14,855 bases of DNA. Source: an uncultured Clostridia bacterium. Lineage in GTDB: Bacteria > Bacillota > Clostridia > Oscillospirales > Oscillospiraceae. Positions 1 through 7,531 of this stretch are shown one piece after another. The notes under the pieces were generated by a model, which worked only from the letters and a program-made list of their open reading frames with translations, was not told the origin of the DNA and did not search any database. The position numbers were made by a program, and so were the translations under genes. The DNA lies in the NCBI GenBank assembly GCA_945926565.1, contig CAMELY010000015.1, positions 1 through 14,855 on the forward strand, written 5' to 3'. How positions within the stretch are numbered: position 1 is the first letter of the stretch; every line of letters begins with the position of its first letter.

Positions 1-174
1 CCGGACGACCGGGGCAATCCGGTGGGGCTGGTGTATATCGGACTTGCCCACGGAAACCAGGTCTGGGTGAAGGAGACCCGGCTGGGTCAGGCCCGGGACC
101 GGGTGCGCAACAGCGCCGTGCTCGCCGCCTTTGACCTGGTGCGGCGGCATCTGACGGGACTGCCGGTGGTGTGA
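1..174 (+). CDS. cinA: CinA C-terminal domain protein, 3' end only (nicotinamide-nucleotide amidase-like)
   Basis: An open frame runs from the first base to a TGA at 172-174 and gives the last 57 residues of a protein; the start lies outside the window. The stretch NPVGLVYIGLA, followed by a basic segment with R-x-x-V-R-N and a helical end (AAFDLVRRHL), matches the end of the CinA C-terminal domain (PF02464). In well-studied members this domain deamidates nicotinamide mononucleotide in pyridine nucleotide salvage; in longer CinA proteins it follows a molybdopterin-binding-like domain. Whether this gene is full-length cinA or a stand-alone domain (ygaD type) cannot be seen. No clear terminator follows; a palindromic repeat occupies the gap before the next gene. 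Confidence 0.8.
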   Translation, partial: PDDRGNPVGLVYIGLAHGNQVWVKETRLGQARDRVRNSAVLAAFDLVRRHLTGLPVV

Positions 175-206
175 GCAGAGCCGCCCGATAACGGGGGCAT
201 CTCCGG

Positions 207-234
207 GCGGGCGATTCGTGAATCGCCTCTACGC
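207..234 (-). repeat. GTAG(A/G)GGC palindromic repeat unit, copy 1
   Basis: The arms ggcgattc (210-217) and gaatcgcc (220-227) form a perfect 8-bp inverted repeat around gt. Read on the minus strand, the unit is CGTAGAGGCGATTC, then AC, then GAATCGCCCGCC, which matches the unit at 7534-7561 at all but one position. It sits between the cinA end and the MATE gene. Nothing else is evident in 175-285 apart from the MATE ribosome binding site and a weak 7-bp inverted repeat (181-187 with 204-210) that leads into this unit. Confidence 0.75.
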
Positions 235-285
235 AGTCATTTGTCGTCCCGTTCAATTCACTTTTAAAGGAGGCGCCCTATCTCC

Positions 286-1683
286 ATGCCCCATACTCCA
301 TCCCAATCCCCTGATCTGGGCACCGCACCCATTGGCCGGCTGCTGCTGCGGCTGGCCATTCCTGCCATCTGCGCCCAGGTGGTCACCGTCCTCTACAATC
401 TGGTAGATCGGATCTACATCGGCCACATCCCCGGCATCGGCAGCGACGCCCTCACCGGGGTGGGCATCTGCTTTCCCATCCTCACCCTGATCACCTCCCT
501 GTCTAATCTGTTCGGCATGGGCGGCGGCGCCCGGGCGGCCATTCACCTGGGGGAGGGCCGCATCTCCCGGGCGGAGGAGCTGATGGGCAGCTGTACCACT
601 GCCCTGATTCTCTCCGCACTGGCCGCCTCCGGCCTGTTCACCGCCCTGATGGAGCCCCTGCTCTACGCCTTCGGCGGCAGCGACGCCACCATCGGCTATG
701 CCAGGGACTACCTCTCGGTCTACCTGCTGGGCACCGTCTTTGTCCTCTTCACCGTGGGACTGAACAACTTTATCACCACCCAGGGCTTTTCCACCATCGC
801 CATGGCCACCACCATGCTGGGGGCAGTGCTCAACCTGATTCTCGACCCCATCTTTCTCTTTGTCTTCAACCTTGGGGTGCGGGGGGCGGCTCTGGCCACC
901 ATTTTGTCCCAGGCGGTCTCCGCATTGTGGGTGCTCCGGTTTCTCACCGGGTCCAAAACCCGGCTCCGCCTCCGGGTGCGGTATCTTCGGCCCCGCTGGA
1001 AGTATCTGGCCCCGGCCATGGCGGTGGGCGTCTCACCCTTTACCATGACCGCCACCGAGAGCCTGCTGTCCGTCACCTTCAACGCCTCCCTTCAGACCTA
1101 CGGCGGCGACCTGGCGGTGGGGGCCATGACCATCTGTGCCAGCATGATGCAGATGGTCTCTCTGCCTCTCTCTGGCCTGTGCCAGGGCAATCAGCCCATT
1201 GTTGGCTACAACTACGGGGCCGGCAACATGGAGCGGGTGAAAAAGTCCTTCTGGCTGCTCTTCCGCTGCGCCCTGACCTTCGGGGCGGCAGCCTGGCTGT
1301 GCGTGCGGCTGTTCGCCCGGCCGCTGGCGGGTCTGTTCACCGACGATCCCACTCTCCAGGCCTACGCCGCCTGGGCGATGCAGATCTATCTGGCCGCCTC
1401 CTTCATGCTCCCCCTCCAGTTCACCGCCCAGCAGACCTTTGTGGCCATGGGCCAGGCCAAGATCTCCCTCTTTCTGGCCTGCCTGCGCAAGCTGATTCTG
1501 CTCATCCCCCTGATTCTCATTCTGCCCCACTTTTTCTCTGACCAGGTCTTTGCCGTCTTTTTGGCAGAGCCGGTGGCGGACACCCTGGCCGCCGTCACCA
1601 CCTTCTCCCTCTTTCTCTGGAAGCTGCCCAAAATCACCTCCCACCGGCTGGCAGAGCTGGGGGAACAGGAGGCAAAGTCATGA
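286..1683 (+). CDS. MATE family multidrug/cation efflux transporter
   Basis: This 465-residue polytopic inner-membrane protein has the usual length of a MATE antiporter, which exports cationic drugs or metabolites in exchange for Na+ or H+. Two homologous halves can be seen. The first contains NLVDRIYIG (38-46), GMGGGARAAIHLG (77-89) and LNLILDP (182-188); the second contains GLCQGNQPIVGYNYGAGN (297-314), a typical second-repeat signature. About twelve hydrophobic segments are present. The ATG at 286 follows aaaggagg (266-273), with a rather long 12-base spacing. The stop overlaps the next gene as ATGA, so the two are almost certainly co-transcribed and translationally coupled. The substrate cannot be deduced. 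No convincing promoter was found in the short upstream gap. Confidence 0.93.
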   Translation: MPHTPSQSPDLGTAPIGRLLLRLAIPAICAQVVTVLYNLVDRIYIGHIPGIGSDALTGVGICFPILTLITSLSNLFGMGGGARAAIHLGEGRISRAEELMGSCTTALILSALAASGLFTALMEPLLYAFGGSDATIGYARDYLSVYLLGTVFVLFTVGLNNFITTQGFSTIAMATTMLGAVLNLILDPIFLFVFNLGVRGAALATILSQAVSALWVLRFLTGSKTRLRLRVRYLRPRWKYLAPAMAVGVSPFTMTATESLLSVTFNASLQTYGGDLAVGAMTICASMMQMVSLPLSGLCQGNQPIVGYNYGAGNMERVKKSFWLLFRCALTFGAAAWLCVRLFARPLAGLFTDDPTLQAYAAWAMQIYLAASFMLPLQFTAQQTFVAMGQAKISLFLACLRKLILLIPLILILPHFFSDQVFAVFLAEPVADTLAAVTTFSLFLWKLPKITSHRLAELGEQEAKS

Positions 1684-2171
1684 CCAAGGAACAATACCAG
1701 CGCTGGTCCGCCCCTTTTCGCTCACCTGGGGGGGAGCGGTGGCTGAACCGGGTGAATTTTCTGCTCACCCGGCTGTGCTATGCGGCCTATCCCCTGTGTC
1801 TGCTGTGGCTGGCAGTCACCCGGGACAGCCGGGGCATCCCCGCCCTGCTGGTGCCGGCAGTGAGCTTTCTCCTGGTCTCCGTCTTCCGGAACCTGTACAA
1901 CGCCAAACGGCCCTATGAGCTGCTGGAGATTCAGCCTCTGATCCACAAGGATAAGAAGGGCAAGAGCTTTCCCAGCCGCCATGTCTTCTCCGTCTTTGTC
2001 ATCGCCATGACCTTTCTCTGGCTCTGCCCTCCGGCAGGGGCAGTGTTCCTGATTGTGGGCGTATTGCTGGCCCTGTGCCGGGTGATCGGCGGGGTACACT
2101 TCCCCCGGGACGTGATCGCCGGGGCGGCGGCGGGGATTGCGGCGGGGTGCTGCTACTGGCTGATCTGGTGA
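1680..2171 (+). CDS. PAP2 family membrane phosphatase (phosphatidic acid phosphatase / PgpB-like)
   Basis: This 163-residue membrane protein carries the three PAP2 motifs, with changes: R70-x6-R77-P78 in place of K-x6-RP, P98-S-R-H101 in place of PSGH, and C133-R134-x5-H140-x3-D144 in place of SR-x5-H-x3-D. The catalytic histidines (H101, H140) and D144 are retained, so it is probably an active lipid phosphatase acting on phosphatidate, phosphatidylglycerol phosphate or an isoprenyl diphosphate. It has about five hydrophobic segments. The ATG lies inside the last codons of the MATE gene (ATGA overlap). The Lys-to-Arg change in motif 1 and Ser-to-Cys change in motif 3 are conservative but worth noting. 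The substrate is unknown. Confidence 0.88.
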   Translation: MTKEQYQRWSAPFRSPGGERWLNRVNFLLTRLCYAAYPLCLLWLAVTRDSRGIPALLVPAVSFLLVSVFRNLYNAKRPYELLEIQPLIHKDKKGKSFPSRHVFSVFVIAMTFLWLCPPAGAVFLIVGVLLALCRVIGGVHFPRDVIAGAAAGIAAGCCYWLIW

Positions 2172-2240
2172 GCAGGACAGATGACGGATACATCCTGCAC
2201 GCTGTTATGACAGTTTCTTGGCGGGCAGATAATACAGAAA

Positions 2241-2286
2241 ACGGCAGTTTCTCTCCTGAAAGTCGAGAAACTGCCGTATTTTTATT
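2241..2286. terminator. Bidirectional intrinsic terminator between MATE-PAP2 and the pot operon
   Basis: A perfect 13-bp stem is formed by acggcagtttctc (2241-2253) and gagaaactgccgt (2265-2277) around an 11-base loop. The T-rich atttttatt follows on the plus strand, and the upstream aatacagaaa reads tttctgtatt on the minus strand. It lies in the 132-bp gap between two convergent operons and can serve both. Confidence 0.88.
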
Positions 2287-2303
2287 CTATCAGGTGTCAG
2301 AAC

Positions 2304-3359
2304 TTACTCCGCCAGCACCTGAGTCCAGCACTCGTTGTAGAAGGCCTCGGTCTCCTCGCCCAGCCAGGTAAAGACCTCGCAGCGATCCATAGTCTCCTGG
2401 TCGGCGAAGATGCCCACATCGTTGAGGGTCTCCTCGTCAATCTGCTCCATGGCGCCGGTGTTGGCGGTGGCATAGGTGATATACTCAAAGTTCTTCAGGG
2501 CAATGTCCGGGCGGCAGAGGAAGTCGATGAACTTCTCCGCGTTCTCCTTGTTCTCGGCGTTCTTGGGGATGACCCAGCTGTCAAACCACAGGCAGGAGCC
2601 CTCCTCCGGCACCACATAGGCCAGATCCGGGTTCTCCTCCTTGCAGTAGAGGTACTCGCCGGAGTAGATGACGCCGATGGCCGCCTCGTTGCCGATCATC
2701 TTGTCCCGCACCTGGTCGATGACATAGGCCTGCACCAGGGGCTTCTGCTCAATGAGCAGATCCCGGGCGGCCAGGATCTCGTCCTGGTTGGTGGAGTTGA
2801 TGGAGTGGCCCTGATAGGCCAGGGCCACGGCGAAGGCGTCCCGGACCGACTTCTGCATCAGAATCTCGCCGGAGTACTTCTCGTCCCAGAGGACGGACCA
2901 GCTGGTGATGGGCTCGTCCACCATGGTGGTGTTGTAGAGGATGCCCACGGTGCCCCAGGTGTAAGGGACGGAGTACTTGTTCTCCGGGTCAAAGCCCTGG
3001 CTGGCGTCCATGTAAGCCTGGCCGATATACTGGAGATTGGGGATGTTGTCGAAGTTGATCTCGGCCAGCAGGTCGTTGGCGATCATTTTCTGGATCATGT
3101 AGTCAGACGGGCAGACCACGTCATACACCGCCTGGCCCTGCTCGATGATGGGGTACATGGCCTCGTTGGTCTCAAAGGTGTCGTAGACCACCTTGATGCC
3201 CGTCTCCTCCTCAAACTGGGGGATCACCGACTCGTCGATATACTCGCCCCAGTTGTAGACGTAGACGACCTCCTCGCTGCCGGAGTTCCCCCCTCCGCAG
3301 CCGGCCAGGGCCAGCACCATCAGGGCGGCCAGGAGCAGCGCAGTCATTCTTCTCTTCAT
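2304..3359 (-). CDS. potD: Spermidine/putrescine ABC transporter substrate-binding lipoprotein PotD
   Basis: This 351-residue extracytoplasmic polyamine-binding protein has a lipoprotein signal peptide (MKRR, hydrophobic core 6-19, lipobox L18-A-G-C21), so it is predicted to be tethered to the outer face of the membrane by Cys21. The mature protein opens with the PotD/PotF hallmark YNWGEYID (35-42). PSDYM (84-88), W135, SVRDAFAVAL (171-180) and CLWFDSWVIPKNA (256-268) lie where acidic and aromatic polyamine-binding residues fall in the family. It is the last gene of the operon; its ribosome binding site (cctccttt on the plus strand, 3368-3375) overlaps the potC stop codon. The exact ligand (spermidine or putrescine) cannot be settled from sequence alone. 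Confidence 0.95.
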   Translation of the reverse strand: MKRRMTALLLAALMVLALAGCGGGNSGSEEVVYVYNWGEYIDESVIPQFEEETGIKVVYDTFETNEAMYPIIEQGQAVYDVVCPSDYMIQKMIANDLLAEINFDNIPNLQYIGQAYMDASQGFDPENKYSVPYTWGTVGILYNTTMVDEPITSWSVLWDEKYSGEILMQKSVRDAFAVALAYQGHSINSTNQDEILAARDLLIEQKPLVQAYVIDQVRDKMIGNEAAIGVIYSGEYLYCKEENPDLAYVVPEEGSCLWFDSWVIPKNAENKENAEKFIDFLCRPDIALKNFEYITYATANTGAMEQIDEETLNDVGIFADQETMDRCEVFTWLGEETEAFYNECWTQVLAE

Positions 3360-3373
3360 CTCTTGTTCCTCCT

Positions 3374-4180
3374 TTATTCGTGTGCCCTCCGGGCGTGATG
3401 CCGGCGGGAGAGCTTCTCCAGCTGCTGGGGCAGGAAATTCTGGGCCAGCAGGAAGAGCAGTACCGCCAGGAAGATCACGGTGGACAGGGCGTACATGGTG
3501 GGGACAATGCCCCGGCGGACTTGGGTATAGACCAGGGTAGACAGGGTGTTGATGCCCCGGCCCCGGGTAAAGTAGCTGATGACAAAGTCATCCAGACTCA
3601 TGGTGAAGGCCAGCAGAAAGCCGGAGAGGATGCCCGGCATCAGATCAGGCAGGACCACCCGGAAAAAGGCCTGAATCGGGGGCGCCCCCAGATCCATGGC
3701 CGCCTCATAGGCGGCGCTGCTGGTGGTCTTGAGCCGGGGCATGACGCTGAGAATCACATAGGGGATGCAGAAGGCCACATGGGAGACCAGAATGGTGCCG
3801 TAGCCCAGGGAGATGCCGAAGGCGCCGAAGCAGATCATCAGGGACAGGCCGGTGACAATCTCCGCGTTGAGGATGGGGATATTGTTCAGCGTCATGCAGA
3901 TCGCCCGGGGGCCCTTGCCCATGGCCTGGATGCCGATACAGGCCAGCACCCCGATGAGGGTGGCGATGATGGCGGCAAAGAGGGCGATGGACAGGGAGTT
4001 ATACAGGGCGTCCATAATGGTGGAGCTGTCAAACATCTCCTGGTACCACCGGAGGGTGAAGCCCCCCCACTTGGCCCGGGACTTGGAGGCGTTGAAGCTG
4101 AGCACCATCAGGGTGAGGATGGGGGCGTAGAGAAAGATGAGGATCAGGGCCAGATAGGCCTTTTGCAGCACTTTTTTCAT
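3374..4180 (-). CDS. potC: Spermidine/putrescine ABC transporter permease PotC
   Basis: This 268-residue inner-membrane permease (six predicted membrane segments) forms the translocation pore with PotB. The cytoplasmic EAA loop that docks on the ATPase is clear: YEAAMDLGAPPIQAFFRVV (158-176), with LPDLMPGI following. The sequence MSLDDFVISYFTRG (194-207) is typical of PotC. I chose the ATG at 4180, which overlaps the potB stop as TGATG; a GTG one codon upstream (4183) would add one residue. A purine-rich GAGAGGGGA lies about ten bases upstream within potB. The one-base overlap points to translational coupling. Confidence 0.94.
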   Translation of the reverse strand: MKKVLQKAYLALILIFLYAPILTLMVLSFNASKSRAKWGGFTLRWYQEMFDSSTIMDALYNSLSIALFAAIIATLIGVLACIGIQAMGKGPRAICMTLNNIPILNAEIVTGLSLMICFGAFGISLGYGTILVSHVAFCIPYVILSVMPRLKTTSSAAYEAAMDLGAPPIQAFFRVVLPDLMPGILSGFLLAFTMSLDDFVISYFTRGRGINTLSTLVYTQVRRGIVPTMYALSTVIFLAVLLFLLAQNFLPQQLEKLSRRHHARRAHE

Positions 4181-5004
4181 CACAGCACCGTCCCCTCTCC
4201 GTTTTTGTCAAAGATGTTGAGCAGGGCCATGCTGGCCAGGACGAAGATCATCAGCACAATGGACAGTCCCGCGCCGGTGTTCCAGTCATAGCTGACGGTG
4301 AACTGCTGCTCGATAACGTTGCCGATGAGCAGAATCTTGGCGCCGCCCAGGATGTCCGAGATGACAAAGGTGGTCAGGGCGGGGACAAAGACCATGGTGA
4401 TGCCGCTGATGATGCCGGGCAGACTCTGGGGAATCAGCACCCGCACCAGGGTCTGTGCCCGGTTGGCCCCCAGGTCGTGGGCGGCGTTGATCACGTCGTC
4501 GCTGATCTTGGCCAGAGCGTTATACAGGGGCAGAACCATAAAGGGCAGGAAGTTATAGACCATGCCCAGGACGATGGCCGCCGGGGTGTTGATGATGTTG
4601 ATGCCGGGCAGCCCCAGGGCGGAGAGCAGGCCGTTGATGACCCCCTCCTTCTCCAGCAGGGTCTGCCATGCAAAGGTGCGCAGTAGAAAGTTCATCCACA
4701 TGGGCAGCACGAAGAGAAACACGATGAGGCTGTTGGAGCCGGAGCCCATATTGCGCAGAATCAGGGCCAGGGGATAGGCCAGCAGCAGGCAGAGCACCGT
4801 GCTGATCAGAGAGAGCTCCAGGGAGAGAATCAGCGCCTGGCTGTTCACCGGATTGCCCATGGCCATCAGATTGTTCAGGGTGAAATTTCCCTGGCTGTCG
4901 GTGAGGCCTTTGACGCCCATCATAATCAGAGGGATGATGGTAAAGGCGATCATCCAGAACAGGTAGGGCCCCGCCAGCAGCTGTTTGCCGAACCGCTTAC
5001 TCAT
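4180..5004 (-). CDS. potB: Spermidine/putrescine ABC transporter permease PotB
   Basis: This 274-residue inner-membrane permease is the partner of PotC. It has about six membrane segments and an EAA-type loop [17 protein letters not shown] (173-189), with IPQSLPGI following; the first EAA glutamate is replaced by Asn, a common PotB variation. [12 protein letters not shown] (102-113) is a typical PotB stretch. The ATG at 5004 is preceded by gaggagg inside potA (plus-strand cctcctc at 5014-5020). The start overlaps the potA end by eight bases (ATGAGTAA), so the genes are coupled. Confidence 0.94.
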   Translation of the reverse strand: MSKRFGKQLLAGPYLFWMIAFTIIPLIMMGVKGLTDSQGNFTLNNLMAMGNPVNSQALILSLELSLISTVLCLLLAYPLALILRNMGSGSNSLIVFLFVLPMWMNFLLRTFAWQTLLEKEGVINGLLSALGLPGINIINTPAAIVLGMVYNFLPFMVLPLYNALAKISDDVINAAHDLGANRAQTLVRVLIPQSLPGIISGITMVFVPALTTFVISDILGGAKILLIGNVIEQQFTVSYDWNTGAGLSIVLMIFVLASMALLNIFDKNGEGTVL

Positions 5005-6067
5005 TGACCTGGGCCTCCTCGTCCTCGGAGGCGGGCTTGTTCATGATCTGGATGTTCTCCGGACTCACATAGAGGCCCACCCGGCTGCCCACCGGGCTCA
5101 TGCTGGTGCTGTGCACCAGCCAGGTAAAGCCGCCGGCCTCCACCTCCATCTCGTAGTGGACGCCCTTGAAGATCAGATGGCTTACCGTACCGATGAGAGG
5201 GGCGTTCTCCGACTGGATCAGCTCCACATCCTCAGGTCGGATGACCACATCCACCGGCTTATTCCGGCCGAAGCCGGTGTCCACGCAGGGGAAGCGGACG
5301 CCGCAGATCTCCACCACCAGATCCTGGATCATGGTGCCGTCGATAATGTTGCTGTCGCCGATGAAGTCGGCCACAAAGGCGTTTTCCGGCTCGTTGTAGA
5401 TCTGCTCCGGCGTGCCCATCTGCTGGATATAGCCCTGGTTCATGACCACGATGGTGTCGGACATGGTCAGGGCCTCCTCCTGGTCGTGGGTGACATAGAC
5501 AAAGGTGATGCCCAGCTCGTTTTTCAGCCGGATCAGCTCATACTGCATGTCCTGGCGCAGCTTCAGGTCCAGAGCGCCCAGGGGCTCGTCCAGCAGCAGC
5601 ACCTTGGGCTCGTTGACGATGGCCCGGGCGATGGCGATCCGCTGCTGCTGGCCGCCGGAGAGGGAGTCGGGCATCCGCTTGCCGTAGTCGTCCAGGTTGA
5701 CCAGCTTGAGGGCGTAGTCGATCTTGTCCCGGATATACTGCTTGCTCTTCTTTTTGATCTTGAGGCCGAAGGCGATATTCTCCTCAATGTTCAGGTGGGA
5801 GAACAGGGCGTACTTCTGAAAGACGGTGTTGAGCTGCCGCTTGTGAGGGGGCACGTTGGAGATGTCCTTGCCCTCAAAGAGCACCTTGCCCTGATCCGGC
5901 TGGGTAAAGCCCCCCAGAATGCGCAGGGTAGTGGTCTTGCCGCAGCCGCTGGGGCCCAGCAGGGTGACAAATTCATTCTCCCGGATGGAGAGATTCAGGT
6001 CGTCCAGGACGAGGGTGTCGTCAAAACGTTTGGTGATGCCCACCAGGTCGATCAGCGGTGTGCTCAT
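4997..6067 (-). CDS. potA: Spermidine/putrescine ABC transporter ATP-binding protein PotA
   Basis: This 356-residue cytoplasmic ATPase energises polyamine import. All nucleotide-binding motifs are present: Walker A GPSGCGKT (38-45), Q-loop Q84, signature LSGGQ (136-140), Walker B VLLLDE (156-161), D-loop and switch H194. A C-terminal TOBE-like regulatory domain occupies about 245-345, containing [10 protein letters not shown] (274-283). I chose the ATG at 6067 because GGGAGG (plus-strand cctccc, 6075-6080) sits seven bases upstream; the longer frame starting with TTG at 6082 would place that ribosome binding site inside the gene. It begins 36 bp after the regulator gene ends and overlaps potB. 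Confidence 0.96.
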   Translation of the reverse strand: MSTPLIDLVGITKRFDDTLVLDDLNLSIRENEFVTLLGPSGCGKTTTLRILGGFTQPDQGKVLFEGKDISNVPPHKRQLNTVFQKYALFSHLNIEENIAFGLKIKKKSKQYIRDKIDYALKLVNLDDYGKRMPDSLSGGQQQRIAIARAIVNEPKVLLLDEPLGALDLKLRQDMQYELIRLKNELGITFVYVTHDQEEALTMSDTIVVMNQGYIQQMGTPEQIYNEPENAFVADFIGDSNIIDGTMIQDLVVEICGVRFPCVDTGFGRNKPVDVVIRPEDVELIQSENAPLIGTVSHLIFKGVHYEMEVEAGGFTWLVHSTSMSPVGSRVGLYVSPENIQIMNKPASEDEEAQVNE

Positions 6068-6103
6068 AGCCTTGCCTCCCAATATTGCTGATATGCCGCC
6101 CCG

Positions 6104-6637
6104 TCAGAAGCTGGGGGGCGTGCTCACCCAGAGCACAGTGCACCCGTGCTTTGAGGAGAGATAATGCTGCTTGTCCGGCGTAAAATAGAAGGATTCGCCC
6201 TTTTTGGCCACCGCCGTCTGGCTGCCCAGGTGGATGGTCACCGCCCCCCGGAGCACATAGCCGAACTCCTCTCCCTCGTGGGGGTTATCCGGGTAGGTGG
6301 AGCCCCCCGCCTCCAGGGTGAGCCGGATGGGCTCCATCATATTCTTCTGGGCATTGGGGATAATCCATTCAATCGTATTCTTCAGTTCCGGATCCTGCTT
6401 TTCAAAGTAATCTTCCCCGCCGAAGACCAGCTGCTCCTCCGCCGTCTCCTGGAAGAACTCTCCCGGGGTAGTGCCCAGGCACTGGAGCAGGTCAATGAGC
6501 GTCGTGATGGACGGGCTGGTCAGATCCCGCTCCAGCTGGGAGATGAAGCCCTTGGACAGCTCCGACCGATCCGCCAGCTCCTCCTGGGTCAGTCCCTTTC
6601 GGATGCGCAGCTCCCGTATTTTTTTCCCGATTTCCAT
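6104..6637 (-). CDS. XRE-family transcriptional regulator with C-terminal cupin domain (PuuR-like, predicted polyamine sensor)
   Basis: This 177-residue cytoplasmic DNA-binding protein has an N-terminal helix-turn-helix (about 1-64: IRELRIRKGLTQEELADRS, then SELSKGFISQLERDLTSPS) and a C-terminal cupin barrel (about 100-175) with PHEGEEFGYVLRG (119-131) and H158 as likely pocket residues. XRE-cupin regulators commonly control adjacent uptake or catabolic operons in response to a small ligand; PuuR, which binds putrescine, is the best-known example. As first gene of the pot operon, it probably senses polyamine and autoregulates. AAGGGAT lies about nine bases upstream of the ATG. That it represses, and that a polyamine is the ligand, are inferences from context. 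Confidence 0.92.
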   Translation of the reverse strand: MEIGKKIRELRIRKGLTQEELADRSELSKGFISQLERDLTSPSITTLIDLLQCLGTTPGEFFQETAEEQLVFGGEDYFEKQDPELKNTIEWIIPNAQKNMMEPIRLTLEAGGSTYPDNPHEGEEFGYVLRGAVTIHLGSQTAVAKKGESFYFTPDKQHYLSSKHGCTVLWVSTPPSF

Positions 6638-6714
6638 GAATGATCCCTTCTCAATATTTCAATCACGCTGTTTCGGAAGTTTACTGCTGCTATCCTCTAT
6701 AAACATTCATCCGA

Positions 6715-6733
6715 AGTTTAACAACACTAAACT
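6715..6733. promoter_or_regulatory. Candidate operator palindrome at the pot operon start site
   Basis: agttta (6715-6720) and taaact (6728-6733) form an inverted repeat with a 7-base centre, ending one base from the predicted start site. The left part, tccgaagttta (6710-6720), recurs with one change as tcggaagttta at 6673-6683 in the leader, 37 bp away. These sites could bind the XRE-cupin dimer; this is inference. Confidence 0.45.
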
Positions 6734-6740
6734 AAGACTG

Positions 6741-6768
6741 ATTATACCAGCCTTTTGCCCTCTGTCAA
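6741..6768 (-). promoter_or_regulatory. Sigma-A promoter of the regulator-potABCD operon
   Basis: On the minus strand there is a perfect -35 TTGACA (plus-strand tgtcaa, 6763-6768), a 16-bp spacer and a perfect -10 TATAAT (plus-strand attata, 6741-6746). Transcription would begin near 6734, giving a leader of about 97 bases before the regulator ATG at 6637. Such a consensus promoter normally needs a repressor to be regulated. Confidence 0.87.
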
Positions 6769-6781
6769 CACTCTTTTGCCC
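6752..6781. promoter_or_regulatory. Direct repeats flanking the -35 box (candidate regulator sites)
   Basis: The 9-mer cttttgccc occurs at 6752-6760 and 6773-6781, 21 bp apart (two helical turns). On the minus strand it reads GGGCAAAAG on each side of TTGACA. Same-face spacing around the -35 element suggests a pair of protein binding sites. Confidence 0.4.
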
Positions 6782-6869
6782 CTGGGACGATTTCTGTCGC
6801 ATTGACGAATCACCTGTCCGATTCAGGGGAATTTTTTGGTCACAGCAGCCAAAGTGTTCCAGCTTTCTC

Positions 6870-6898
6870 TTGCCATTTCGCCCAAAAACGAGTACACT
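6870..6898 (+). promoter_or_regulatory. Promoter of the divergent small membrane protein gene
   Basis: TTGCCA (6870-6875), a 17-bp spacer and TACACT (6893-6898) form a plausible sigma-A promoter. Transcription would begin near 6905, giving a leader of about 23 bases with aggagg at 6913-6918. It is divergent from the pot promoter, about 100 bp away. Confidence 0.65.
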
Positions 6899-6927
6899 GT
6901 AGAAAAAACCACAGGAGGACTTCCGCC

Positions 6928-7500
6928 GTGTACGATGAGAGCAACAATTTCTGTGAGGTACTGATCTCCCGGGAGCCGGACAAAAAGGTGATTCTGGTCT
7001 CCCGGATCTATGTGGCCCTGGCCGTGATCACCGGTCTGCTGGCGCTGTTCGTAAATCTGCTTTACCTGATTCTGACGGTGGCCTGCATCCTGCTGCGCCG
7101 GAGCGTGCTGAACAAGGCGTCAGTGGAGTTTGAGTATGAGTTCTGGGGCCGCCAGCTGGACGTGGATCTCATCCGCAACGGGGAAAAGCGGGACAAGCTG
7201 GTGACCTACCTCATGGACGAGGTGGAGATCCTGGCCCAGGAGCAGGATCCGCTGCTGGAGGACTACCGGGCGCTGCTGGGCCCGGACACCCAGGTCAAGA
7301 CCCGGGATCTCACGGACCGGGATCCCCAGGGCCGGCCTGTCTATATTATGTACGCCCACGAGGACGTCAACCTGGTACAGGTGCGCCTCCAGCCCAGCCA
7401 CGAGATGCTGCGGCAGATGTGGCGGGTAGCGCCCAGGATCGTCCATATCCCGGAGAGCATCCGCCGGGAGCCGGAGGATCTGCCGGACGAGGAGGCGTGA
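6928..7500 (+). CDS. Small membrane protein of unknown function (resembles clostridial DUF6106-type proteins)
   Basis: This 190-residue protein uses a GTG start at 6928, chosen because aggagg (6913-6918) sits nine bases upstream; the frame is open further upstream but there it overlaps the promoter. It has a short cytoplasmic N-terminus, one hydrophobic hairpin or pair of membrane segments (about 27-57) and a long soluble C-terminal part (58-190). The segment VEFEYEFWGRQLDVD (66-80), followed by a basic stretch and VEIL, recalls a family of small clostridial membrane proteins (I recall DUF6106; not verified), probably a membrane-anchored beta-rich domain. The C-terminal tail is acidic (EPEDLPDEEA). 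No catalytic motif is visible and the function is unknown. It is divergent from the pot operon, with no other obvious link. Confidence 0.8.
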   Translation: MYDESNNFCEVLISREPDKKVILVSRIYVALAVITGLLALFVNLLYLILTVACILLRRSVLNKASVEFEYEFWGRQLDVDLIRNGEKRDKLVTYLMDEVEILAQEQDPLLEDYRALLGPDTQVKTRDLTDRDPQGRPVYIMYAHEDVNLVQVRLQPSHEMLRQMWRVAPRIVHIPESIRREPEDLPDEEA

Positions 7501-7531
7501 GCAAGCCCCCGGCGGCGTGGTACATAGCCAT

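Noticed and set aside
6068..6082. TTG start for potA, five codons upstream
   Set aside because: It would place the GGGAGG ribosome binding site inside the gene; the ATG at 6067 has ideal spacing.
4985..6091. Long plus-strand open frame opposite potA
   Set aside because: Antisense to a gene with complete ABC ATPase motifs; its composition is biased and there is no ribosome binding site or family resemblance.
6802..6927. Longer ATG start for the small membrane protein gene
   Set aside because: The extension crosses the likely promoter at 6870-6898 and has no membrane or domain character; GTG at 6928 has a good ribosome binding site.
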